From contig MCGT01000009.1 in NCBI GenBank assembly GCA_002104935.1, positions 739,111 through 803,110 of the forward strand: 64,000 bases of DNA, in the 5' to 3' direction. The translations under genes and the position numbers were made by a program. Each line of letters begins with the position of its first letter. Position 1 is the stretch's first letter. A model generated the notes under the pieces. The model did not search any database, was not told the DNA's origin, and saw only the letters and a program-made list of their open reading frames with translations. Origin of the DNA: Hesseltinella vesiculosa. Lineage: Eukaryota; Mucoromycota; Mucoromycetes; Mucorales; Cunninghamellaceae. Shown here in pieces: positions 27,506-39,900 of this stretch.

Positions 27506-28945
27506 ATGGCACCATTTATTACCAAAGGTCAAGCTTGCTGCTTAGTTCTAGGGGAAGAAGTAAACGATGTTAACAGAGCTAAATGCAAATCCATTGTTGA
27601 AAACACGCCCTTTGATGTTGTCTATATCGCTACCGATGGCAATATTAATCCAAGAGCAATGGGAAAACAAGTTATGGCGAGAGATCCGTTTACTTATCTT
27701 CATTACCCTGATACGCCACCTTCCTCTCCAACGCTTTTAACCGAATCACAACCAGCAAGTAGTACGTTTTGACGCGCCAAATTTTGCTGGACCATTTCAT
27801 TTCTCCTCTGACGTTTTTCTTTAACATTAAATTATAGGTGCAAGTTCTATGTGCTCCACTGAAGACACTCTTGGTAAGTGACAGTTGGCATTACAATCCT
27901 AAATAGTACATTGAAGGTTAATGTTGTTTTTATTTTAAGTGATAAAAGCAACAAAACACAGCATTCTCGACTTTTTCAATTGTGTTACCACCAAACAAGC
28001 ACCTATTGACAAGGATATGTACGTTTATCGAAAATTGGCTCACGAAGAGCTGCTTGATATGGCAAAAAAATACATTCCCAGCATCAGTGATTTATGTACA
28101 AGTGGCAAACTGTCAGACTGGCTGACGAAGGACGGACGCTTTGGTCGCACAAGTTACACTCGTGTCGCTGGCGTGCGCACAAGATGCAGAGCATTGTGGG
28201 TCATGAAGAATGAATATCAAGGTATATACGGACGTGGTGGTGGTTTCAAAGAAAACACAGTGGGTAGAGCTGAAGTCATCTTTTTTCGTAGACAATGCGC
28301 TTCAAATTGTATTCAACCATCGATCATACCAGCAGACCGTGCGTAGCTCTACCAATTGGATCACCATTGGCTATGCGCGAAAATCAAAATCAAATGAACC
28401 GTTCAAAACCAGAGTAGCGCTTCTTCAAAAAATGGTGAAAAATTTACATGTCAAGAGCTTGTGCGAGAAAGTGTTCGTGTCACCTGTTTGCACTGCTGAT
28501 TCACCGCTCCTGAAACGAGACTTAGTATTGACAGCAACCGCAGTAGACGCTGTGAATGAGCTCCGCCACAATGATGGAGACTTTCAAGGTACAGGGAACT
28601 ACGTCATTTTATTTTATTGATCACATTTATCTTTTTTCATTCTAGATCTGATCATGTTCGCCAAAGCGACAAACTTGTCGATTCGCCTGGTTGTTCTTGA
28701 TTATGCCGGCCTATCAAGCAACCCGGCGGATCTAAGAGAATTCACCAAGTACGAAAAGAGACATGTGCATAGTAAATTAAAAAAAATAAGCTTTTTTTTT
28801 ATGTAGGCAAGTCAAGTCGATCAAACAAATCGTGATCGACCACGGTCACAAATATGAGCTCTTCAACCGCCATCAACTACTCCATGGTGATGCTGTGAAC
28901 AAATTTAACTGTCGAAAAGGCTGTATAAAGAGGTCGTCTCTGTGA
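27506..28945 (+). CDS. Serine-recombinase-like protein of a fungal multi-exon type
   Basis: Function unproven. Six exons splice cleanly: 27506-27761, 27838-27871, an exon beginning about 27940 and ending 28221, one from about 28292 to 28588, one from 28646 to about 28750, and a last exon of about 28807-28945. The product is about 365 residues. The C-terminal half reads ITIGYARKSKSNE, TRVALLQKMVKNL, EKVFVSP, then DLIMFAKATNLSIRLVVLDY, AGLSSNPADLREF and IKQIVIDHG. The order and spacing match the serine recombinase (resolvase/IS607 TnpA) catalytic fold: a YxRxS strand with the candidate nucleophile Ser, then a helix, then a strand. A later strand carries an Asp where resolvases have LDRLSRN..DL. 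The Arg residues usual in that last motif are not at the expected positions. The N-terminal half has no domain I recognise. All frames are intact. Confidence 0.6.
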
Positions 28946-29684
28946 CTTTTTGATTGAGTCTACCAGAGCTTTGGAATAGCCATCACTGATTCCTTTTGTG
29001 GCCACTCATATCCAACATTAAACCTGGAAGACCATGTATTACACCGCCAATTGACCTTCCTCTGCATCTGTGCTGGTTCTTGTCCAATGTCGTGACACGA
29101 TGCCACCTCTGAAAACTACCCATTCTCACTTGATGTCTCTCCAAGCAATTCAACTACGACAGCCTTGACAACACACCAACCGCTACCGAAACATTGTTCT
29201 GCTATCTCCAAGGGTGATTCAGAATGCACAGCGACGTCTGCCGTTGGAGCCATTTTCATAGTCGCACGCAGTCCTGGGTAGGAAGCCGCTTGGAGGCGGG
29301 ATGAGTGATTGATTAGGGTAATTCTAGGAGCAAGCCTATGTACGGAACAGATTCCTGATCAGCCCCTTTAACAATGGAATAAAATTGGAGTGCTTGTTAA
29401 ATCAGTAACGTTCGCCTTTATGAAAGTGCAAGGGAAACCTGCCGAAAAATAAAAATAAAAATAAGCTGCAAAGCAAATTTTGATTGAACAGGTTCGCTAC
29501 GTCAGTTGGCTGCACCTGGACACACATACGGTTCATAAAGACGTTACAAGTTTATTTTGAAGGGGGTGATAATCAACAAACATCAAAAATAAAGTTATTG
29601 AGAGCAACCAGCGACAGTCGTGTGGGGGGAGAGTAGAAAAAAAGAGGGCGCTGAGTTAAGATGAAGAGAGAGCAAGGGCCGACT
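28946..29684. other. 740-bp gap with an unassigned minus-strand open stretch
   Basis: On the minus strand a frame from an ATG near 29259 runs 47 codons, meets a TAG and stays open for about 50 more codons to about 28968. It is tryptophan- and cysteine-containing (FGSGWCVVKAVVVELLGE; QRKVNWRCNTW), but I cannot place it in a family. The right part is the RPS6 3' flank. Confidence 0.3.
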
Positions 29685-30688
29685 TTAAGCAGTGGCAGAC
29701 TTGCGGAGGGAGGAGGTGCGACGACGTTCGGCCTTCTTGTCCTTGGTTTCCTTGACACGCTTAGCAAGCAATTGCTTGTATTCGGCTTCGGCTTCCTTGG
29801 AGGCGGTGGCACGTCTGCGCTTGAGGGCGACACGGTGACGGCGACGTTGCAAGGTGGCAGGGGTGACCAAACGTTGGATCTTAGGGGCCTTGGTGAAGGC
29901 CTTCTTGTCGGCGTTCTTGGGTTGGATTTCACGACGGATGACGTATTGGCGGACGTCGTCTTCGTAAGTCAAGTTGAAGAACTTACGGATCTTGGAGGCA
30001 CGCTTGGGACCAAGACGCTTGGGCACAGCGGTGTCGGTCAAGCCGGGGATGTCTTGTTCACCTTGCTTGACAACAACCAAGGACAGAACAGCCAAGTCGG
30101 AAGAAACAATGCAACCACGGACAGACTTGCGCTTGCGTTCGCCAGTGCGGCGAGGGCGGTAGCAAGAGTGACCCTTGGACAACAACAAACGCACACGGTG
30201 AGGCAACAAGACACCTTGCTTCATGGGGAAACCTTGCTTGTCGTTACCACCAGAGATACGGAAAACATAACCCTTGAATTCATCACCGAGAGCATCGCCG
30301 GGAACTTCTTGGGACATGCGCTTGTCGTAGAAACCACGGCTAAGAAGCGGAAGAAAGGTTGGGTGAGTGAACAGTCGTGATTTTGTTTTCGAGAAAAAAA
30401 AAAGTCATAAAGGGTGCCATCCGATGGGAGGTTGCACTTTATCTTATTCTGAATCGTAAGTGTACATACAGGCGACGTTCGTCATCGATTTCAATCAACT
30501 TTTGGCAGCCGGTAGCAGGGTTGGCAATGTTAAGCTAGACGATGTGAAAAAAAAAGTGAGCCAAAGATCATCCATCCATCCATCCGTGTAGATCTATCCA
30601 TATCATCTTTTCATCGCTCGATACAATCCATGATGTTGTATCTACGACGTTCGTTTGTGGTCTGTTGACGGTTGGCACTTACCTTCAT
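29685..30688 (-). CDS. RPS6: 40S ribosomal protein S6 (eS6)
   Basis: Small-subunit ribosomal protein and classic target of TOR-dependent S6/AGC kinases. Exons: 30688-30683 (only ATG AAG), 30534-30470 and 30339-29685, giving [72 protein letters not shown] and a basic helix, about 240 residues. The tail [13 protein letters not shown] keeps the basophilic phosphorylation site RRxSSLR. The first intron (to 30535) and second intron (30469-30340) are GT-AG. Divergent from POP4. Confidence 0.97.
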
Positions 30689-31181
30689 ATTGCTGCAAGT
30701 AAAAAAAGAGGAAGAAGAAGAAAAATAGGACAAGCAGGAGCTGCCAGCTTCAAAATGAAAAAGGAAATAAAAACAGCGCAACCAGTCATAGACTGATAGG
30801 ATCGTTTTACTAAATGCACGGAGCGGTCGTTCATTTCTGTCCCTGGGGCCATTGACAGTTTTCCCTTTTTAGAAACTGCAGCAGGATAAGAGGAAGCAAT
30901 AGTTGCTATTCTATTGGCTACTGATTTCTATATTTTTTGTTGAAGTTCAGCAGTTCTGCTGTGAGAAAGGCCTTTTTTTTTTTTTTTTGTCTTGACTATG
31001 AATGAAAATTCAAAAGGTACGGTTATCGTCGCTGGGCCATCTTATGAATGTCGTCTTGATTCTCACGGTTCTTCATTAAAGCACCTAATCTTTATAGCAC
31101 ATTGAGTAAAAAGTCACAAGTGGTGGTAATTCAAACAAGAAAAAAATATGTGATCACTGACAAAACCTTCCCTTTGCTCTC
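30689..31181. promoter_or_regulatory. Divergent promoter region, RPS6 / POP4
   Basis: About 490 bp of AT-rich DNA with a T17 run near 30973. No coding sequence seen. Confidence 0.4.
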
Positions 31182-31883
31182 ATGGTATATCAGACAACAA
31201 TCAACGATGTGCTCGCTGATTGTGTTGATCCTTCGGTCAAAGTAGACAGCATGCTAAAAGCATCACGGCCCATTTATCTCGATGGAGCCAGCTCGGTCAT
31301 CCAGAAAACCAAACCTCAACGAAAACGAAAGGATAGACCTCTGAATGCAAAGGAACGGCGGCAGCTCAAGGTGTACCAAGTTGATCCAGCATCGCTACAA
31401 TACGATCGATTGCTACCGTTGCATGATCTTTGGAAAGGGTACATCAGCGAGCTTAAAGGCCAAGGCCAACCTCCCCAGCAGTTTGCCCAGAAATTGTTAA
31501 AAGCCGATTTTCATGGGGCCATCATGACTGGTAAGAAAAAGAGGCGTGCAAGACGGTAGTAGACTGATCTCTCGCACTTTTCTTGGTTGCAGTGGTCCAG
31601 AGCAAAAATCCAGTGTATGTGGGCATGTCAGGAATCATGATTCAAGAAACAATGAACCTGTTCTCATTGCTGACCAAGGAGAACGAATTGAAAAGTAAGG
31701 CGTTCCAAGCCAGAGATCCTCCTAATTGATGTTCTGGTTTGCTTAGAAATACCCAAGGATGCTAATATCTTTCGGTTGGAGGTGTGCGGCTATTCATTCA
31801 AGCTTTATGGCAAGCAGTTACAATTTCGCTCAGCCGAACGTGCTGCCAAAAAATTCAAATTGAAGCCCACCATTGACCTCTAG
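31182..31883 (+). CDS. POP4: RNase P/MRP protein subunit Pop4 (Rpp29)
   Basis: Conserved protein subunit shared by RNase P (tRNA 5' processing) and RNase MRP (rRNA processing). Three exons (31182-31530, 31593-31694, 31747-31883) splice to about 195 residues. The basic N-terminal region (KPQRKRKDRPLNAKERR) leads into LHDLWKGYI and the Sm-like Rof/RNase P29 fold: KADFHGAIMT, SKNPVYVGMSGIMIQET, PKDANIFRLEV, YGKQLQFRSAERAAKKFK and the ending PTIDL. These match human RPP29 segments (DLHGA, YVG.GI..QET, SSERSAKKFK). The ATG at 31182 is directly followed by GTATAT, but splicing there would remove conserved sequence, so it is read as coding. Confidence 0.92.
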
Positions 31884-32008
31884 CTAGAACTACTTGCCAG
31901 CATTGTCATTTCATACCTCCATTGCATCTCCTGTCGACTTTTTGAAGTGTTTTTCTTTTTATTATAATTTTTTAAGATGGGGAAATAAAAAAAGAAAATT
32001 TGTACACA

Positions 32009-33257
32009 TCACTGAACATTGACAGCATCTACAGGGTTGGGTTGCAAGGACACATTGCCCATGCGGGCTTGCAAGGCACTGTTTTCTTCTTGTTCACGCT
32101 CACGCTCGGCTTCATCGCGGTCGTAGGTGGTCAAATCCAAAGCGTCGTCATCGTCATCAAGATCTTCGGCCAGCGAGGGGTTGAAGTCAAAGAGATCACG
32201 ACCAGACATGCCTTGGTTACGACCTGCCTTCATACGGTTTTCCTTGGCCTTGCGCTGAGCAGATTCCTCGGCTTCCTTCTTAAGCACACGGCTCTTCTTC
32301 CATTCGTTGAAGGATTCTAAAGTCACAGGTGTAAGCTTGGATCCCAAGTTGTGACGTTCGGTATCCAAGAATTCTTCCAAGGAGATTTCGCTCTTCTCTT
32401 CCAGCTTGGCTTGCTTTGACTTTAGCACAAAACCAGGGGGAAGGGCGTGGCGATATTTACAGTTGACACCTACAGGGAAGCAAAAAAAAAAAAAAAAAAA
32501 GAATAAAATGAGCATTCCTTTTCTCCTCCTCTGCTTGAAGCTTACCGCCGTTGGGGCATTCCCAGAACCAGCCATACTTGCTAGACTCGATGGCTTCCAA
32601 AAAGTATTTGCAGACAATGTCGGTGGGAGGTTGCTTGCCAGCTTTGCTCATGACCACTTCTTCCAGTTTTTCTTGATCCCAGCTGTCCATAGTGTCTAGA
32701 AACAAAATGTCAGACCCCTCTTTTTTTTTGTGCCCAGCTCGGTCGTTACCTAATTCTTTTTCAGCACGGGAATCAGTGTACAAGTCTTTCTTCTCCACCT
32801 TTCTGCCGACATTAAGATCGTGCGAGAATTTACACTTGGATCCCTTGTCACAGTGACCATTCTTGAAGTTGATGCAGAGTACAGACTGTTTTAAAAAAAA
32901 TAGCGCGAGCAGGTGAATCTCCCTTGTTCCTAATCTCATCCATCGCCTTTTTTTTACCTGAGGATTGGTGCCAAATGGCACCTTTTGTTGGATTTGGACA
33001 GGATTGAAGAGCTCTTGCATTTCTTGACGGCGGCGTTCTTCTTCGGCCTTCTTGGCGGTGATGTCCTTCTTTGTCGTTTTGCCAGCGGCGGCCAAGGTAG
33101 CGTTGTGCTTGGCTTGATTTTGTACTTGTTGGATATACTTTTGAACTTTGGTAGATTTGTTCTTGTTTTTCATACCAAAGGTCTTGTCTTCGACAGCCTT
33201 TTCAGATTTTTTCTTGGCATTTTTGTTCGATTGTTGCTGCTGTTTCTTTGGGGGCAT
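32009..33257 (-). CDS. TMA46: CCCH zinc-finger DRG-family regulatory protein (ZC3H15/Tma46)
   Basis: Partner of the translational GTPase DRG1 (yeast Rbg1); family members associate with ribosomes. Start at ATG 33257 ([12 protein letters not shown]), then a Lys-rich region with [19 protein letters not shown]. The first CCCH finger is [20 protein letters not shown] second, longer finger begins [20 protein letters not shown], continues with PNGG across an intron, and completes with [15 protein letters not shown]. The DFRP domain follows ([29 protein letters not shown]) with a C-terminal acidic stretch ([13 protein letters not shown]). Introns have T/A homopolymers at 32485-32503 and 32947-32954. 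Length about 360 residues, normal for the family. Confidence 0.93.
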
Positions 33258-33524
33258 GATGAACAATGAAGAAAGGGAAGAAATAGAGCGACCGAGAAAA
33301 AAAAAAAAAAAAAAAAACAAAGCGATGGCTTTTGCTGTGTGTCCGCTCTTGCACTGGAAAAAAATAGAGCCAGCGGCCAATTGCAGCACGTTCCTGCAGA
33401 CACCTAAGGTCACTCGTTCTAAAAGTCCTTGAAAATTCTCAAGGATCGCAGGCACCACACGGTCTATCGGCATCTGCTAAAGTCTCCAAGCGTCTTTGCG
33501 TAGTAAAAGTTGAAAGTAATAAAA

Positions 33525-33662
33525 ATGCGCACATCTACACTGAACGCCATCTTGCTACTTTCAATGTCGTTTTCCTCGGTGTATAGCGCCGCAGTCCAGC
33601 TTGATGATTGGCTGCCACACGGAAAGCCGGTTTGCTTTCTAAATACTCAGTGCTGCCAATGA
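33525..33662 (+). CDS. Possible small secreted Cys-containing peptide (45 aa)
   Basis: A short ATG frame encodes 45 residues. The first 22 look like a signal peptide: MRTS, then a hydrophobic core NAILLLSMSFSSVYSA, with AVQ after the likely cleavage site. The mature part would be about 23 residues ending CFLNTQCCQ with three cysteines. It lies alone between ZC3H15 and the GH5 gene. There is no homologue I know and no obvious promoter element. It could be chance, or the first exon of a longer gene. Confidence 0.25.
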   Translation: MRTSTLNAILLLSMSFSSVYSAAVQLDDWLPHGKPVCFLNTQCCQ

Positions 33663-33902
33663 ATATCCAATGGATTCTGAATCTACTAACACATTGTAAT
33701 GAACGCCACGGCTTCGATGCCTCAAAGGAACCCAGACTTGCTCATTAAGAAGGTGCCTTGATCCCCAGGTGGCAAATATGCGGAGATGGAAAATGACACG
33801 CCTACCAAAAAAAAAAAAAAAGGAGAGCAGCTGTCATTCTCCCCCTCTTTTCTTTTGCTTCCCATCTTTGTCCCATCCTCCATTTATTGATTACTTCCTT
33901 TC

Positions 33903-36624
33903 ATGGATGTCATTAACGAACCTGTACCTACGTCTGTCCTGCTGGATGATCCCAAAAAATTAGCACCTTCCATTGACAAACGGTCGTCTGTCACAATTCA
34001 GTCGTCCAGCACCGACACAACATCCACGACGGGCAAGACAGCCCATATTCGCAACGATCGCCACTGGTTTAAAGATGACATGGGCCGTACACTTATATTG
34101 CGCGGTATCAATGTGTGTGGGTCTTCAAAACTCCCAACCTCACCTCACCCTGGCTCCACTCATGTTTACGATGAATCCTTTTGGGACCATACCAATGTCA
34201 GCTTTGTCAACCGGCCATTTCCTTTAGACGAAGCCCGCCAACACTTTGCTCGTCTTCGGTCGTGGGGGTTCAATGTTATCCGCTTGCTCGTTCCATGGGA
34301 AGCGCTGGAGAGTCGCCGTGGTCACTACAGCGAAGACTACATCGATTACCTGCGTGACCTTATCACATTGATGCAGGAGTATGACCTCTTCTGCTTCATT
34401 GATCCTCATCAAGACACAGTAAGCTGGAAAACGAAAAATGACCAATGCCTCATCCTTCTTTGTTTTCCATGAAAAAGTGGTCCAGGTATTCTGGTGGTTC
34501 GGGTGCCCCTGCATGGACCTTTGAAGTAGCCGGCCTCGATATCCATGCGTTCAAGGACACTGGAGCAGCTTATGTTCACAATACCAATGCGTCGTCTACA
34601 GATCCTCCTCCCATGGTCTGGCCAACCAACTATACAAAACTGGCTTGCTGTAAGTGAATGGCCTTTTTTTTTTGCAATGGATCTAGCTTTTTGACGACCT
34701 TTTCCTTGCAGGCACAATGTTCACTCTCTTTTGGGCCGGCGACACGTTTGCCCCCAATCACAAATATGATGGTGAATCGATCCAACAGCTTTTGCAGTCC
34801 AGCTTTATCAATGCATTCCAACACCTGGCATCACGACTTCAAGATCTCAAGCCTGTGATTGGTTTCGAGGTCATGGTAGGACGACAAGGACGACGGAGGA
34901 AAAAAAGGGAAATTGTGCCTGGAGATGCAGTCGTCATGTGCCAACGTGGTCAGTCTCAAACTTCATTCACTTTTGTTTACGATAGAACGAGCCTGCCAGT
35001 GGTTACATTGGCATGCCAACGTTGAAGGAATTCGATCCAATCACCAACCTGATCTTTGGCGACGCCCCCACGCCTTTGCAATCGTTTGCTCTCGGTGAAG
35101 GGCTGCCCCAGAAAGTCGGTGTGTATGTCAAGTCTTGGCCCTTTCCTACCAAACGCTCTCACGGACGCATCATGAACTCGGACAAGGTGTCAGCTTGGTT
35201 GCCTGGTCATTCCTGTGTATGGCGAAAGCATGGCGTGTGGGACATTCAGAACGAGAAACCCGTGCTGCTCCAACCTGACTACTTTGCCAAGCACCCCGCC
35301 GAGTCACGTCCTGTCGATTTCTATGCCGATTTCTATATGCCCTTTGTCAACAAGTATGCCCATGCGATCCAATCCGTCAAATCCTCTTACTTTTGCTTTG
35401 TTGAACCCATGGCCAACGAGGTATGCTTCAAACCGGAGAAAAAAAGTGACATGGGCTGACCACGTGAGTGGGTGCTGGACAATGCACTGGCTGCATATTT
35501 TTTTTTTTTAGAAATCACCTGTACTTACAGAGAAGGACCACCATGACAACATGGTGTTTGCCCCTCACTGGTACGACTTGAACTGTGTGTTTTACAAGAA
35601 ATTCGATGGCAAGATGACCCATGACGTCCAAGCGTTGCAAAATGTAATAAGAAAGCCAGCACGGTGACATGATCTGGGCTCACCTTTGAGTGATCACATT
35701 TTTAGGGAGGCAATGTCCTCACAGCAACTTATTTTGGTATCAATGGCGTGAGGAAAAACTACCGAGGTCAGCTGAAGAATATCAAACAAAACGGCTTCGA
35801 CAACATGGGAGACAAGCCGATCATCTTTGGTGAGGTTGGTATTCCCATGGACATCAACGATCGCTATTCGCTGAAGACTAGCGACTTTGCCCAGCCAATT
35901 CGATTCCTGGATGCTGTTATCTATGGTATGGAGGCCAATCTGCTAAACTATGCGTAAGTGATCTCAGGAAGAAAGCACTGATCACGTATCTAACCCCCTG
36001 CCTCTCTAGGTTGTGGAACTATGATGTGTGCAACGATAATGAATTTGGTGATCACTGGAACGGTGAAAACTTCTCCATCTTTTCCCTTCCTCTTGGTCCA
36101 GCTAGCAAATCTACCGATGTGTCCTCCTTGGCTTCTATAGATTCCCCTCAGGCTCCCGATCTCAATCAAGGTGGCCGTGTCCTCGACGCTGCTCTGGTAG
36201 GATGCAACTAGCGATCAGCCGAGCGCCTCGTGATCTCACAGCTTTTTTTTTTTTTTTTTGCTTTCAGAGACCTTTTGCTCCCAAGGTAGCTGGCACTCCA
36301 GTGAAATCCCAGTTTGATTTACGGCAAAAATCATACACGCTGGAGTTCAAGCCATTTGACCAGGTCAAGATGAAGGAACTACGCACGCTGGGCTACCAGG
36401 TAGACGACAAAACATCTATGCAAACAGAGATATACGTACCAAACTACCACTACCAAGACATCCCTGTTGATATCCAAGCGTCTCATGGTCAATGCCAATA
36501 TGTACCAGAGGAACAGGTCTTATTCCACCGATTTACGCCAGCTCAGGTCAAGGATGGCCAAACCGTCACCATCACTCTTCAACCACAGACCAAAGATTCT
36601 CCCGCCAAATGCGTCTGCATGTAG
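33903..36624 (+). CDS. GH5 glycosidase, EGCrP2/steryl-beta-glucosidase type (GH5_12)
   Basis: Intracellular glycosidase; characterised fungal relatives hydrolyse ergosteryl glucoside and glucosylceramide. At least eight exons are joined by short introns. The product has no signal peptide. Motifs in order: LILRGINVCGSSKLP, RLRSWGFNVIRLLVPWEAL, LFCFIDPHQDTWSRYSGGSG, PAWTFEVAGLDI, then the acid/base Glu in FEVMNEPASGYIG. Family-typical WLPGHSCVWRKHGVW and MVFAPHWYDLN follow, then the nucleophile Glu in IIFGEVGIPMD, LLNYALWNYDVCNDNEFGD and a C-terminal beta domain starting RPFAPKVAGTPVKSQFD. Both catalytic glutamates are present. The start ATG at 33903 sits in a good context and the stop is at 36622-36624. 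Length roughly 750 residues, normal for this subfamily. Confidence 0.92.
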
Positions 36625-36907
36625 AATTTTTTGATTTTGAATATGTCAGCTGTTGCGTTTCACCAAATAAAGATGAGGTCCAATGCAATGCAAATGGTTT
36701 GAAGTGACAACATACAAATGAGTTTAGTTTTAATTTTCAAAAAAGATAAAATATAACAAAAAAAAGCACTTTCAATCGATAGATCAAAAATCCATCAATG
36801 GATATAAAAAAAAAGGCCATCATTCAAAAGAAATAAAAGGAAAGGGAGATGAATCGTGAGGGAGGAGTGAAAATAGTAAATAGAATTGAGGATGCTATAC
36901 ACAAAGT

Positions 36908-39900
36908 CTAGGTGCGGCGCCATGAGTTAGTGTCACGTTCGCCACCTCGGTTGCCAAAGCCGGAACCAGAACCACGGAAGGGTCGTCGTTCGTCACCAGG
37001 AGCGCCGCCAGGAGCGCCGCCAGGAGCACCGCCAGGAGCACCGCCGGCTTGACGTCTACCAGGGGGAACATAAGCACCGCTGGAACCAGATCTCAAGTTG
37101 CCAGCACCAGGGCCACGGGGGCCAGCGCCGGCAGAAGGTTCGCGGCGAGCACCAGGAGGCACATAGGCACCAGGTCGTCGGCCAGTGTCGGCAGATGCAC
37201 CGGATCGCTTTTCAGCCAAGCGACGTTCAATCTCGGCTTCCTTTTCAAGCTGCTTGCGGGCACGTTCGTCCAATTCTCTTCGTTGGATCTCACGGTCTTC
37301 CTTTTCCTTGGCCAGTTGAGCCGCCTTGTGTTCGGCTTCTTCCTTGGCTCTACGTTCGGCATCTTCCTTGGCCAGGCGTTCTTCTTCTTCCTTGGCGGCG
37401 ATGGCCAAAAGCTCGGCACGGCGGGCCTTCCATTCGGCGATGCGGTCTTGCTTTTCTTTTTCAATAGCGGCTTCGCTGAGCTTCTTCTTGGCTTCCAACT
37501 TTTCAATGTTGGCAGAGTTCAGCTTGTTGCGATAGGTGGTGAAATCGTCCATCATGCGGCTAAGACGGCCCTTGATCTTCATGTTTTGGACATGGGCTTG
37601 CTTGGCAGCTTCTTTTTCAGCCTTGACAGAAGCTTCGTAGAAGGCCTTGTCTTGCTTCTGTTGGCGTTCGTAGTCCTTGGCCAAAAGTGCGATTTCTTCC
37701 TTGCGGTAAGCACGTTCGGTGTGATCGATGCGTTTGGCGATTTGCTTGAGGCGGTCGGCCATTTCCTTTTGCTCGGTCTGGAGGCGGTTGACCTTGAGAT
37801 CCAAGAGGGTCTTGACATCGGACTTTTCGACTTCTTCGGGCTTGAGCTGGAGACCGGTCTTGTCCGAGATTTCCTTGGCGATGCGCAAGGCTTGGTCGCG
37901 CTGAATTTCTTCTTGCACACGCTTGAGGCGCTCTTCTTCACGACGACGCAGCTCTTCTTCCATGCGCTTGCGTTCCTGTTCAGCCTTTTGAGCAGCCGCT
38001 TGGGCCTTTTCATCAGCAGCTTGCTTTTCAAGACGGGCCACTTCGGTCTCGAGCAATTCCTTGCGGTGTTCAATGATGTTCTTGCGTTCAAGGGTGGCGC
38101 GATGTTCCTTTTCCATGTTGACAAGGGCTTGCTTGACGGCTGCGTCCTTCTCGGCTTGAGCATCTTGCATAACAGTGGGGTCGATCATTTGCAAGGCAGA
38201 GTTCAAGTTGACAGCAAGGCGAGACAGCTGGGTGCGCATGAGGTCGGAAGGCGAGGATTGCAAATGGCGACCTTCGGTGACGGTGCTCTTGGGGGCAGCG
38301 AACAGATCTGTTTCAAAGGTCAAGGAGTGCGAGGCATGGTCGATGCGAATGTTGAGCTCATCGCGCTTGCAGCCGTTCATGATGAACTTTTCGATGGTAG
38401 CGGCATCGTAGCTGTAGGGGGCAGGGAAGGAGGCCAACTGCAAGACAAAGTCGAGCTTGACGGTGGTGTAGACTTGCGACAGTTGCTGCAAAAGGCGGGT
38501 GAGGATGACTTGGTGAAGGGGGCGCACGTACAGGCTCATTTCAGGGTCTTCGGCCAATTTGTTCATGATGGGGTTGATCTTTTTGCAGATAGACAAGGGG
38601 TGGAATTGGACCTCGAGGATGTTGTAAAGGTCGCGGATTTCGGGGCGCACGCGGGACAAGATGTTCTTGTTCAGCGCTTCCTTCAGCAAACCAGTGCGGG
38701 TGGGGTGTTGGGGCAAACCCATGAGCATGGACAAGCGGTTGTATTTTTGAGTGCGGTACTCGTCAGCTTCCAAGTAACCGGGGCGGGTTTTGGTCGTGGT
38801 AATGATGGGGATCGACAAGGCCGAGAGCAACACGATGGAAGCCATGCGAGATTGGTCCTCGTCCGACATGTTCTTTTGGATGGCACGAGCCAAGCTGGAG
38901 TACTTGTTCCAGGCAGCCGAGTGGAAAAGGTAATCTTCACTGACCATGAAGATCTTGGTGAGTTTGTGGTAGTAGTTGGCCAGCATTTCGAATTTGGGAG
39001 GACGCTTGGAAGAAGTCAAGAGCGTGTAGATGTCTTCGACAGACTTGAAGGCTTCTTGCCACAATTCAAGCTCGGTAGCAGCGTTCAGTTGGTTGAAACG
39101 AACTTCCAAATATTGCTGCAGGGTTTCGGGATCGTTGAGGTTGATCGAGTGGGGTTGGTGCGAGTATTTCGAGACGTTTTGGAAGTGGTTGCGCAGAATT
39201 TCGCAGAGACGGCGGAACTCGGTCTTACGGCCATACGTGAGACAGAAGTTCAAGGCCTTGTTGGCGACTTGATGGTACAAGGTTTCGAGACGAGCGTTGT
39301 TACGCAAGATGTCGAGGACAGTGCGATACACTTCCCACAAGAACTTGAGCCAAGGCGTGACAACAGCGCGATCGGTGCGGTCCTTGCTTTGTTCGCCGCT
39401 GACAGTGCTGAGCATGATGGATTCGGGTGTTTCCGAGGCTTCCAAATCGTCAACATCGACAGCAATCTGGTCAGCCTTTGCACGAGCTTCCGTCACCTTT
39501 TGTTCAGACAGCTCCAAAAGTTTCGTGATGACAATCTAAATCGTAGAAATCAATTTAGTGGATCACATTATTTTTCAAGATGTATAAAAAAGACGGTGTG
39601 TCGTTGAATGATCGTACCTCGATGGAGTTGACGCTAGTGTTTTGGGCAATGTTACGGTATTGGTGCAAGCCTTCCTTGACCATCTTGCCTTGACGTAAGC
39701 TGACGCAGAGTTCGACATATTTTAACATCATGGGCTCCATGACGGTCAAGGGATTGTTGCGAGATCGCTTTGAGAGAATGACTTCGTTCAGGGCTTGCAA
39801 TGCAGGGCCTTCTTGACCGAGAGCGATCAATTCTATTCCAGATGAAAATCAAAGTGAGTGTTCCATTGCAAAGGATCATGATGTGCGCGTTGGATATTCG

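Noticed and set aside
29661..30380. Plus-strand frame opposite RPS6
   Set aside because: Shadow of a strongly codon-biased ribosomal protein gene.
37049..39607. An 852-codon open frame on the plus strand opposite eIF3a
   Set aside because: The minus strand is clearly eIF3a with PCI and coiled-coil domains. Codon bias (no rare codons that would read as stops on the other strand) explains the open antisense frame, and its translation has no domain.
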